6,590 nt of DNA from Thiotrichaceae bacterium UBA7359 (GTDB taxonomy: Bacteria; Pseudomonadota; Gammaproteobacteria; Eutrophobiales; Eutrophobiaceae), in contig CAJJDJ010000051.1 of NCBI GenBank assembly GCA_905182825.1, positions 1-6,590 of the forward strand, given 5' to 3'. Of the stretch, positions 1-5,790 are shown piece by piece; position 1 is the first letter of the stretch, and the number at the start of each line of letters is the position of its first letter. The notes below the pieces were generated by a model. It was not told the DNA's origin, made no database searches, and saw only the letters and a list, made by a program, of their open reading frames with translations. The position numbers and the translations under genes are program-made.

Positions 1-140
1 AATAATTTTAAGTTCATCAATTATTTTTTCAAGAAAAAATCATAAATAGCAGATTGACTCGATGTATTTACGATGTTTTGTATATTAATAATTTTTACGG
101 ATTATATAAAAAAAGGCCTAATTTAAAATGGGCATATGTT

Positions 141-413
141 TTAGATTTTTTTTGGATGTTCCGCACGCTTAATAGTGAAACTATAAACACCTTTAGAAAG
201 TTTATAATTTATGATCTTATGATCTGTTCGTGCGCAATATGCCTCAAAATCGACTTGTGAATGGGGATCGGTTGCTTCAACAAAAAGAATTTCACCAGCA
301 TTCATTTTATTTAAAAGTACCTTGGTTTTCAGAATAGGTAAGGGACAATTCAGACCCTTTGCATCAAGAACTTGATCGAAAGGCTGTTGATTTTCTGTTC
401 TTATATTCACCAA
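141..413 (-). CDS. TusA-family sulfur-carrier protein (SirA/TusA/YedF-like)
   Basis: A 90-residue cytoplasmic protein of the TusA (SirA-like) family. The N-terminal half carries the family signature LDAKGLNCPLPILK (residues 16-29), a CPxP motif in which Cys23 would be the persulfide-carrying residue. The rest, including TDPHSQVDFEAYC and a hydrophobic last strand near GVYSFTI, fits the two-layer alpha/beta fold, and the length is normal. TusA relays sulfur from a cysteine desulfurase to tRNA thiolation or other acceptors, but relatives such as YedF have unclear roles, so the family call is firm and the pathway is not. An in-frame TAA lies just upstream, leaving TTG (413) or the adjacent GTG (410) as start; neither has a strong Shine-Dalgarno. 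It lies 37 bp after the zinc receptor on the same strand and could share its transcript. No convincing terminator follows it. Confidence 0.88.
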   Translation of the reverse strand: MVNIRTENQQPFDQVLDAKGLNCPLPILKTKVLLNKMNAGEILFVEATDPHSQVDFEAYCARTDHKIINYKLSKGVYSFTIKRAEHPKKI

Positions 414-450
414 GGTACTTTACATCACCATTGTAACTCACGCCATCATA

Positions 451-2427
451 TTAAAAACTGACTCGTAAACCAACCATAACAGCCCTTCCCATAATAGGCG
501 CACGGTCTTTTATAAACGAAGTATGTAAACGCCCATCTTCGTCAAACAGGTTTGTAGCTTTGGCGAAAAGACCTAAACTCTGTTCGCCGTCAATAATATT
601 ATAATTTGCATTCAGGTTTAACACAGAATAACCGTCGGTATCCGTTTCCAATGCTCCATTATCATTTTGTGCAAGATAGCTTGTTAGCTCTAAACCGGCA
701 GTAAATTTATTATACTGATAATCTATACTTCCACCGATTCGTGGAGGTGAAATGCGGTCTATGTTATCTCCATTCTCGCGTTCAGCACGAACATAATCGC
801 CGAATAAATTAAAATTCAGAATACCTCTATTACCTGAGTATAAGTTGATAGAGGTTGCTACTTCAAAGCCATAGAATACAGTGTTATCTTGTTGAAATTC
901 GACTAATAAGAATTCACCGTCTCCAGTTCCATCCTCACCTACCTCATCCGCGACACCATCGTTGTTTCTATCTAGGTTTTGTAGAAAGATAAAGTCTTCA
1001 ATGTAGTTTAAAAATAGACTGAGTTTCCATTGAACTATACCTTTTTCTTGGGCTAGTGAAATGTCGAAACTGTTTGCTGTTTCAATATCCATATCTGACT
1101 GCCCTATCTCAAAAGTACCGGTTGCTACGTGCGGACCATTGGCGAACAATTCTTCGGCAGCCGGAGCACGTTGGCCACGACTAATATTCATACTCAATGC
1201 ATTCTCTTCGGTAAAATGATAATGAATACCGGTAGAGATGCTATACATATCGTTACTAACTGTCGCGGCATTATCAGGAACACTTTCTTGATATTCATAA
1301 CGTCCACCAACTTCAAAATGTAAATCATCAGTAATATCTACATCCTCTAAAATAAAAACCGCAGTTGTTTCAGTATTCGTTTTGGGTAGGAAGGCTTCCT
1401 CTCCGACTGCAGCCAGATCGCGATAGCCATATTGTGCACCAATGACACCATTGAATGGTCCGATTTGTGCGTGTGCTATTTCAATCCTGCTATCAAACTG
1501 TTCATTATCAAATACAGTACCTGCTTCACCTGGAGCCTCAAACTCAGTATGTTGGTAATCGTTATAACCCAATTGTAGATTGATAGCTTTTATGTGGTTA
1601 AACGGATTATTAATTTGACCTGTTAACGTTGTTCGATCTTGTTCTGCATCAATAAAAGGCAGTTCATCTGTTTCATCTGGGTTTATCGGAACGCCGTGAG
1701 TTGAGTCAAAGCGCCCATAAGAAATACCAATGTGACCCCAGTCATCGATAAATGAAGTACCTAAGTTAATATTCTTTGAATCGTAAAAACTATTAATAAT
1801 CTGACCATTGTTAGCAGAGTAATTTTTTGCATCACGATGCGTTCCATCAATGTGAAAAGCCATTTTTTCATGACCACCTTCCGCACTCATGGAAAGAAGC
1901 TTCTCTAGAGAGTTCGAATTAAGACTCGTAATAGTACTCACACGGAATGATTCTGGTACATATTCCGGGATCCTATTTGTTACGACATTGATTAGACCAC
2001 CGGAAGCTTCGCTACCGTAAAGCAAAGTAGTTGGACCACGGAAGATTTCTACTTGAGAAGCATTAATAGAATCAACGGTGACAGCATGATCAACACTAAT
2101 CGTTGAAACATCCATTGATCCAACGCCGTTCTCTAATATTTTCACACGTGAACCGCCTAGCCCACGAATGACGGGTCGACTAGCGAGTGGACTAAAGCGA
2201 TTAGTTGTGACACCAGGGATGTTGGAGAGTGTTTCACCAATAGTGGTTGACTGTTTCTTAGCTAGTTCTTCATCCTTGATTATGGAGATGGGCAGAGACA
2301 TATGCTCCATACTTTGCAGACCAATAGGTCGAGCTGTGACTTCAATGTCGTCTAGATCAGAAATTTCTTCAGAATAGACTAGTTGTGATGCGAATAGTGC
2401 AATAGCGGTTATAACAATTAAGTTCAT
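451..2427 (-). CDS. znuD: TonB-dependent outer-membrane receptor, ZnuD-like (zinc uptake)
   Basis: A 658-residue TonB-dependent receptor expected to import zinc, or a zinc complex, across the outer membrane. Seen in order: signal peptide (about 1-19, cleavage near VYS/EE, with no Lys or Arg in its n-region), a TonB-box-like DIEVTA (27-32), a plug domain (about 45-155) with SRPVIRGLGGSRVKILENG, DHAV and VEIFRGPTTLLYGSEASGG, then a beta-barrel ending in the usual terminal Phe (VGLRVSF). The plug wording and the barrel segment APAAEELFANGPHVATGTFE (421-440) are characteristic of the ZnuD branch rather than siderophore receptors. The loop at about 486-508 is strongly acidic (DRNNDGVADE, then VGEDGTGDG) and not His-rich. 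The start is fixed by an in-frame TGA just upstream and a GAGGT ribosome site. The Zur operator and znu genes nearby support zinc as substrate, but the ligand itself is inferred. A heme or other metal receptor is less likely. Confidence 0.92.
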   Translation of the reverse strand: MNLIVITAIALFASQLVYSEEISDLDDIEVTARPIGLQSMEHMSLPISIIKDEELAKKQSTTIGETLSNIPGVTTNRFSPLASRPVIRGLGGSRVKILENGVGSMDVSTISVDHAVTVDSINASQVEIFRGPTTLLYGSEASGGLINVVTNRIPEYVPESFRVSTITSLNSNSLEKLLSMSAEGGHEKMAFHIDGTHRDAKNYSANNGQIINSFYDSKNINLGTSFIDDWGHIGISYGRFDSTHGVPINPDETDELPFIDAEQDRTTLTGQINNPFNHIKAINLQLGYNDYQHTEFEAPGEAGTVFDNEQFDSRIEIAHAQIGPFNGVIGAQYGYRDLAAVGEEAFLPKTNTETTAVFILEDVDITDDLHFEVGGRYEYQESVPDNAATVSNDMYSISTGIHYHFTEENALSMNISRGQRAPAAEELFANGPHVATGTFEIGQSDMDIETANSFDISLAQEKGIVQWKLSLFLNYIEDFIFLQNLDRNNDGVADEVGEDGTGDGEFLLVEFQQDNTVFYGFEVATSINLYSGNRGILNFNLFGDYVRAERENGDNIDRISPPRIGGSIDYQYNKFTAGLELTSYLAQNDNGALETDTDGYSVLNLNANYNIIDGEQSLGLFAKATNLFDEDGRLHTSFIKDRAPIMGRAVMVGLRVSF

Positions 2428-2436
2428 TTTACTTAA

Positions 2437-2441
2437 ACCTC
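2437..2441 (-). promoter_or_regulatory. Ribosome binding site of the ZnuD-like receptor
   Basis: The minus strand reads GAGGT nine bases before the ATG at 2427. An in-frame TGA directly precedes this site, so it decides the receptor start. It is one of only two clear Shine-Dalgarno sequences in the window. The 71-bp gap between the small secreted-protein gene and the receptor (2428-2498) otherwise shows no second Zur-type palindrome and no strong terminator, which fits read-through from the upstream gene. Confidence 0.7.
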
Positions 2442-2498
2442 AATAATAAAAAAAGTTGGCTCGTTAAATCACGTGCCAGTCAAAATATTTCTTAGTTA

Positions 2499-2780
2499 CT
2501 AAAGAAGTACAGGGGGGGGGCCTCTGTTTTTGAATAAGTAAAAACTACTAGAGCAGATAGACTGACTTTGATAATAGATTCTTTCAAAATGAGTCTTATT
2601 TATCTCTTTAAATGCAGACGGGCTAAAAAGTACTTCTTGTTGGTCTGCATTTTGAAGACAAATAAAACATTGCTCGTTTTCATGATCTAGTGAGTCGTGC
2701 TCGAAAGCATGCGTAACTGTCACCATTTGAGACAGTAATATACAAAAAATCAGTGATTTTATGGTTAGGTTGTTTAGCAC
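2499..2780 (-). CDS. Small secreted His/Cys protein, candidate periplasmic zinc chaperone
   Basis: A 93-residue exported protein. Residues 1-25 form a signal peptide (Lys8, hydrophobic core, probable cleavage THA/FEH). The mature start carries H28-x4-H33-x4-C38-x2-C41, a compact possible metal site, with a further Cys76 and a C-terminal RGPPP. This layout (leader, His residues, CxxC, C-terminal R-G/A-P-P) recalls small proteins often found beside zinc or copper uptake genes, some annotated as zinc chaperones of ABC zinc systems or as DUF2946-like; that resemblance is from memory, and zinc binding is inference. The start is GTG: an in-frame TAA lies 15 bases upstream and no ATG precedes the leader. 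The ribosome site is weak. It is the first gene of the leftward arm, 24 bp from the Zur operator and 71 bp before the receptor. A 9-bp C tract encodes the GPPP end. Confidence 0.8.
   Translation of the reverse strand: MLNNLTIKSLIFCILLSQMVTVTHAFEHDSLDHENEQCFICLQNADQQEVLFSPSAFKEINKTHFERIYYQSQSICSSSFYLFKNRGPPPVLL
2512..2520 (-). repeat. Homopolymeric C9 tract inside the 3' end of the small secreted-protein gene
   Basis: Nine G on the plus strand are nine C on the coding strand, within codons GGC CCC CCC CCT (Gly-Pro-Pro-Pro), six codons before the stop is complete. Loss of one C would give RGPPLYFFSN ending at 2492. Gain of one C would add a longer tail ending at 2464. Both leave the RGPP motif intact. 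In an AT-rich window a run of this kind stands out, and runs of this length are prone to polymerase slippage and also to sequencing error. Confidence 0.85.
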
Positions 2781-2782
2781 GG

Positions 2783-2811
2783 TTGACTTTATTTATGATT
2801 CTAGATGTTAT
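2783..2811 (+). promoter_or_regulatory. Candidate promoter for the zur-znuACB operon
   Basis: TTGACT (2783-2788) is a good -35 box, followed after 17 bp by TGTTAT (2806-2811), a 4/6 match to the -10 consensus lying inside the Zur palindrome. An alternative is TATGAT (2794-2799) with a poor -35 (TTGTTT) 18 bp upstream. In either case the start of transcription would fall in or beside the operator, so Zur binding should block it. This is prediction from hexamers only. Confidence 0.4.
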
Positions 2812-2821
2812 ATTATAACAT
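2805..2821. promoter_or_regulatory. Zur operator (Zur box) shared by both divergent arms
   Basis: ATGTTATA-T-TATAACAT is a perfect 17-bp inverted repeat centred on 2813. It corresponds to the core of the Zur box known from gammaproteobacteria (AATGTTATANTATAACATT; recalled, not searched). It lies 24 bp from the start of the small secreted-protein gene and 35 bp from zur, and overlaps the predicted -10 elements of both directions. A second partial half-site, TAACATT (2821-2827), follows directly and could extend the bound region. The zur gene and four zinc-uptake-type genes flank it, so context and sequence agree. Confidence 0.9.
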
Positions 2822-2838
2822 AACATTACATGAGTCAA
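2812..2838 (-). promoter_or_regulatory. Candidate promoter for the secreted protein-receptor-TusA arm
   Basis: On the minus strand TTGACT (2838-2833) is followed, after a short 15-bp spacer, by a perfect TATAAT (2817-2812). The -10 lies wholly within the Zur palindrome, so bound Zur would occlude RNA polymerase. The spacer is shorter than the usual 16-18 bp, which would make it a weaker promoter unless an offset -10 is used. Confidence 0.5.
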
Positions 2839-2856
2839 TTAAGTGAATAAAAAGTT

Positions 2857-3354
2857 TTGAGTAAGAATAAAGTAATAAGCCCATTTAAACCGGCTTCACA
2901 TAAGCATCAGGATTGCTTGCGAGCGGCAATAGTCGCAGCAAAAAATCATTGTGATGCTGTTGGCATACGCCTGACACCAATAAGACAGCGTGTGCTTGAA
3001 TTAATTTGGCAAGATCATGAGCCAGTAAAAGCTTATGACATACTTGATAAATTGAAACAGTCAAAGTCATCATCAGCGCCGCCGACTGTATATCGTGCGT
3101 TGGAGTTTTTACAAGATGAAGGTCTAGTCCACAAAATAGAATCGCTAAATGCTTATGTCGGATGTAGTGACCCTAAAAACATTCATAAAGGCCAATTTTT
3201 TATTTGTCATGATTGTAGTTTTGTCGCTGAACTTGATGATGGTGAAATTCGACATTTATTACAAAAAAAAGCAAAACGTTTTGGTTTTGAGATTAATGAC
3301 GAAATGGTCGAAATAAAAGGATATTGTCAAGAATGCCGAGGGTTGAAAGAATAA
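2857..3354 (+). CDS. zur: Zinc uptake regulator Zur (Fur family repressor)
   Basis: A 165-residue Fur-family repressor that binds DNA when zinc-loaded and switches off zinc uptake genes. The N-terminal winged helix holds RLTPIRQRVLELIW (38-51) and the recognition helix PPTVYRALEFL (75-85). C117/C120 (FICHDC) and C157/C160 (YCQEC) form the structural zinc site. H92, C103, H110 and E125 line up with the E. coli Zur sensory ligands H77, C88, H96 and E111. The PPTVYRAL helix, VHKIESLNAYVGC stretch and these ligands favour Zur over Fur or PerR. The N-terminal SHKHQDC resembles Pseudomonas-type Zur; the His-rich tail of the E. coli protein is absent. The start is TTG because an in-frame TAA lies 6 bases upstream and no better start precedes the conserved region; its ribosome site is weak. 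It is the first gene of the znu operon and sits beside its own operator, which implies autoregulation. Confidence 0.95.
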   Translation: MSKNKVISPFKPASHKHQDCLRAAIVAAKNHCDAVGIRLTPIRQRVLELIWQDHEPVKAYDILDKLKQSKSSSAPPTVYRALEFLQDEGLVHKIESLNAYVGCSDPKNIHKGQFFICHDCSFVAELDDGEIRHLLQKKAKRFGFEINDEMVEIKGYCQECRGLKE

Positions 3355-3357
3355 TTT

Positions 3358-4218
3358 ATGTTTAATTTTATAAAAGGTCTCTTAGTATTATTTTTTTTGC
3401 AATGTTTCTCGTTGTCAAATGCCCATGCAGAAAATAAAATTAGTATATTTGTAAGTATCTTGCCACAGCAATATTTTGTTCGTCAGATCGGTAATGATCT
3501 AGTAGATGTGCACGTGATGGTTGGGCCCGGGCAAAACCCAGCGACATATGAGCCGACACCTCAACAAATGGCAGCTTTATATAAAGCAGATGTTTATTTC
3601 AGGATTGGAGTCCCTTTTGAATCCGCATGGATAGATAAGATAAAATTGAATAACAAGAATTTAATAATTGTTGGATGTTGTGAGTTAATCTCAGATTTGC
3701 AAACAGAAGGCCATTCTCATGATATAAATCATGACCCACATGTTTGGACTAGTCCAAAAAATGTCATCAAGATTGCTGAATTAATAAAAACATATTTAAT
3801 TAAGGTTGATGAAAAAAATATAGATACATACATAGCAATGGAAAAAAAATTCAAAGAAAAAATTCTTGAATTAGATAAAAATATAAAAGATAAAATTAGA
3901 AACTTAAAAGATAGGATCTTAATTGTGTCACATCCATCATGGGGTCATTTCTCTCATGAGTACGGTTTCACACAAGTATCAATGGAGCAGGAAGGTAAAG
4001 AAATACAAGCAAGATCATTAGTGAAATTAATTAAGATGGCAAAACATAATAATGTTGAGGCAATATTTGTACAGCCACAATTTAATGATAGAGCCGCAAA
4101 AGTTATTGCAAATGAATTAAATGCAGAGATTATTGTTTTGGACCCACTTGCGCTTAATTATATCGAAAATATGAATATAGTTACTGACAGCATAGTGAAA
4201 GGATTGGCACGTGAATAA
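3358..4218 (+). CDS. znuA: Periplasmic zinc-binding protein ZnuA (cluster A-I solute-binding protein)
   Basis: A 286-residue solute-binding protein of the zinc/manganese ABC family. A signal peptide covers about 1-24 (cleavage NAHA/EN). Family features: GPGQNPATYEPTPQQMAAL (57-74), YFRIGVPFESAW (80-91), a short His loop (H119, H121, H125), DPHVW with H128, SHPSWGHF with H192, the EGKE stretch (212-215) and LDPLA with D262. H128, H192 and D262 are the expected metal ligands. The usual first His ligand, found as P-H-x-Y in E. coli-type ZnuA, is Ala62 here (NPATYEP). Two adjacent Cys (107-108) are unusual for a mature periplasmic protein. There is no lipobox. The gene begins 3 bp after the zur stop and its last 8 bp overlap znuC, so translation is probably coupled. 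The zur, znuC and znuB neighbours make zinc the best substrate; manganese cannot be excluded from sequence alone. Confidence 0.93.
   Translation: MFNFIKGLLVLFFLQCFSLSNAHAENKISIFVSILPQQYFVRQIGNDLVDVHVMVGPGQNPATYEPTPQQMAALYKADVYFRIGVPFESAWIDKIKLNNKNLIIVGCCELISDLQTEGHSHDINHDPHVWTSPKNVIKIAELIKTYLIKVDEKNIDTYIAMEKKFKEKILELDKNIKDKIRNLKDRILIVSHPSWGHFSHEYGFTQVSMEQEGKEIQARSLVKLIKMAKHNNVEAIFVQPQFNDRAAKVIANELNAEIIVLDPLALNYIENMNIVTDSIVKGLARE
4198..4203 (+). promoter_or_regulatory. Ribosome binding site of znuC inside the 3' end of znuA
   Basis: AAAGGA lies seven bases before the GTG at 4211 and within the last codons of znuA. It supports the GTG start and the 8-bp overlap of the two genes, and shows that znuC can be loaded directly as well as by coupling. 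Confidence 0.65.
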
Positions 4219-4939
4219 CGTTGTTATAGATGTCGATAATGTTAGTTTTAATTACGGCGCAGTTTCTGTGTTGGAGAATATTTCATTCAAGATCTATGAA
4301 GATGAGTTTATTGGCATCATTGGTCCCAATGCAGGTGGCAAAAGTACATTGCTAAAGTTAATCCTTGGCTTATTAAAACCAAATAAAGGAGTCATCTCGA
4401 AATTTAAATACGACGGTAAAGCTCTAATAAATAATATAGGTTATGTTTCACAACATAGTACATTCCCTAGAGACTTTCCTATTACTGTTGGCGAAGTTGT
4501 AATGATGGGACATATTGCCACTTCATCAAAATTTTTTCATTATAGTAAAAAAGAAATTGAACTAGCAAAACAGGCTATGCAAAAATTGGAGATTCAAGAT
4601 ATAGAAAAACGAAAGATTGGAGAATTATCTGGCGGTCAACTACAACGCGTTTTAATCGCACGTGAGTTAGTATGCCAACCAGAAATATTAATATTAGATG
4701 AACCGACCTCCAATGTAGACATGCGGATCGAAGAAGATATTTTTTCATTACTCAAGAATTATAGTGAGCATATGACTATTATCGTTGTATCACATGACAT
4801 AGCATTTATCTCCAGTTATGTTGATCGAGTTGCTTGTTTGAATAAGACACTCGTTTGCCATAGTACAGAATCAATTAGCGGGAAGATGATAGAAGAATTA
4901 TACGATGTGCCAGTAAAGATGATCCATCATAATCATTAA
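4211..4939 (+). CDS. znuC: Zinc ABC transporter ATP-binding protein ZnuC
   Basis: A 242-residue ABC ATPase that would power zinc import through ZnuB on the cytoplasmic face. All nucleotide-binding motifs are intact: Walker A GPNAGGKS (38-45), Q-loop Gln81 (YVSQHS), signature LSGGQLQR (139-146), Walker B ILILDE (159-164) with catalytic Glu164, D-loop NVD (168-170) and switch His195 (VSHD). The length is close to other ZnuC and Mn/Zn ATPases. The tail ends in HHNH (H239, H240, H242), a small His cluster frequent in metal ABC ATPases that could bind zinc; that role is inference. GTG is the start, supported by AAAGGA seven bases upstream, and overlaps the znuA stop by 8 bp. znuB follows 3 bp after the stop. 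Confidence 0.95.
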   Translation: MNNVVIDVDNVSFNYGAVSVLENISFKIYEDEFIGIIGPNAGGKSTLLKLILGLLKPNKGVISKFKYDGKALINNIGYVSQHSTFPRDFPITVGEVVMMGHIATSSKFFHYSKKEIELAKQAMQKLEIQDIEKRKIGELSGGQLQRVLIARELVCQPEILILDEPTSNVDMRIEEDIFSLLKNYSEHMTIIVVSHDIAFISSYVDRVACLNKTLVCHSTESISGKMIEELYDVPVKMIHHNH

Positions 4940-4942
4940 ATT

Positions 4943-5764
4943 ATGAATGAGTTTATAGCAGCATTAATAGAATATACTTTTTTACAAAATGCTATTTTTG
5001 CGTGTTTGCTAGCCAGTATTGGTTGTGGTGTTATTGGCACTTATGTCGTTGTAAAAAAAATTAGTTTTTTAACAGGTGGTATAGCGCATTCTGTCTTAGC
5101 TGGGATGGGTATGGCGTATTTCTATAATGCTTCGCCAATAATGGGCGCGATCATTGCGGCATTGGTTTCAAGCATTATGATTGGTTGGATTAATTTACGT
5201 TGGAAAGAACATGAAGATGTATTAATCGCAGCATTTTGGTCTGCCGGAATGGCGATTGGAATTTTATTTTTGTCGAGAACACCTGGGTATAATGTAGATT
5301 TGATGAGTTATCTGTTTGGCAATATATTATTGATAACAAATAGTGATTTGTGGTTGATGCTTTTGTTAGACATGATCGTGATAGTTTTTGTTTTCGTTTA
5401 TTACAAACACTTCTTAGTAAGTGTTTTTGATGAAGAATTTGCCCGTTTACGCGGAATAAATACAGAATTATTCTATATATTGTTACTGTGTCTAATTTCT
5501 ATAACAATTGTCATATTGATCCAGCTTGTGGGCCTGATCATGGTGATAGCGTTATTAACATTACCTGCCGCTATAGCAAATCAATACGTAACTTCATTAC
5601 ACAAAATGTTTTTATTGTCTGCGGTAATATGTGCTTTAATAAGTGTCACAGGTGTAGCTATATCTTTTGGTCCTGATCTACCTACTGGCTCTGTTATTGT
5701 ATTAACCGCTTGTTGTGCTTATTTTTTTTCAGTAGTTTTAAAACAAATTCTAAGTAGTAAATAA
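4943..5764 (+). CDS. znuB: Zinc ABC transporter permease ZnuB
   Basis: A 273-residue inner-membrane permease of the ABC-3 family (ZnuB/MntB/TroC), the channel that takes zinc from ZnuA. It is almost entirely hydrophobic, with about eight or nine membrane helices (for example near 17-37, 45-61, 66-84, 93-111, 136-154, 176-211, 222-241 and 248-268). Conserved family stretches are FLTGGIAHSVLAG (42-54), the cytoplasmic coupling region FDEEFARLRGI (162-172), and LVGLIMVIALLTLPAAIA (195-212). The length is normal. It starts with ATG 3 bp after the znuC stop and has no recognisable Shine-Dalgarno, so translation is probably coupled to znuC. It is the last gene of the zur-znuACB operon and meets the convergent DAHP synthase gene 16 bp downstream. 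The family alone does not separate zinc from manganese; the Zur context does. Confidence 0.94.
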   Translation: MNEFIAALIEYTFLQNAIFACLLASIGCGVIGTYVVVKKISFLTGGIAHSVLAGMGMAYFYNASPIMGAIIAALVSSIMIGWINLRWKEHEDVLIAAFWSAGMAIGILFLSRTPGYNVDLMSYLFGNILLITNSDLWLMLLLDMIVIVFVFVYYKHFLVSVFDEEFARLRGINTELFYILLLCLISITIVILIQLVGLIMVIALLTLPAAIANQYVTSLHKMFLLSAVICALISVTGVAISFGPDLPTGSVIVLTACCAYFFSVVLKQILSSK

Positions 5765-5770
5765 TCTAAA

Positions 5771-5790
5771 AAATAGTGAACTAACTATTT
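5771..5790. terminator. Weak bidirectional hairpin between znuB and aroG
   Basis: AAATAGT (5771-5777) and ACTATTT (5784-5790) form a 7-bp stem with a 6-base loop in the tiny gap between the convergent genes; it includes the aroG stop codon. Read on the minus strand, the stem runs into six T, as in a factor-independent terminator; on the plus strand a T run comes only several bases later (5797-5801). The stem has only one G-C pair, so termination strength is doubtful. Confidence 0.4.

Noticed and set aside
23..40. Inverted repeat ATTTTTTC/GAAAAAAT as a terminator for the TusA-family gene
   Set aside because: The loop is only two bases, the stem is nearly all A-T, and no T run follows on the minus strand. 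It looks like AT-rich chance structure.
108..133. Terminator just after the TusA-family gene (T7 run on the minus strand following GGCC)
   Set aside because: The T run is real, but the only stem before it is three GCC/GGC pairs across a long loop, too weak to support a call.
54..260. Plus-strand open frame of 68 codons at the left edge
   Set aside because: It runs antisense into the well-supported TusA-family gene, has no homology I recognise, no ribosome site, and a low-complexity AT-rich composition.
1129..1323. Plus-strand open frame inside the receptor gene (a second lies at 2168-2377)
   Set aside because: Both are antisense shadows of a long, clearly coding receptor frame, with no independent signals.
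2492..2502. TTAGT-T-ACTAA palindrome near the stop of the small secreted-protein gene as a second operator or terminator
   Set aside because: Short, does not match the Zur core, and a one-base centre cannot form a hairpin; probably chance.
5488..5676. Alternative-frame open reading frame within znuB
   Set aside because: It lies wholly inside the conserved permease frame and its product looks like a shifted reading of membrane-helix codons.
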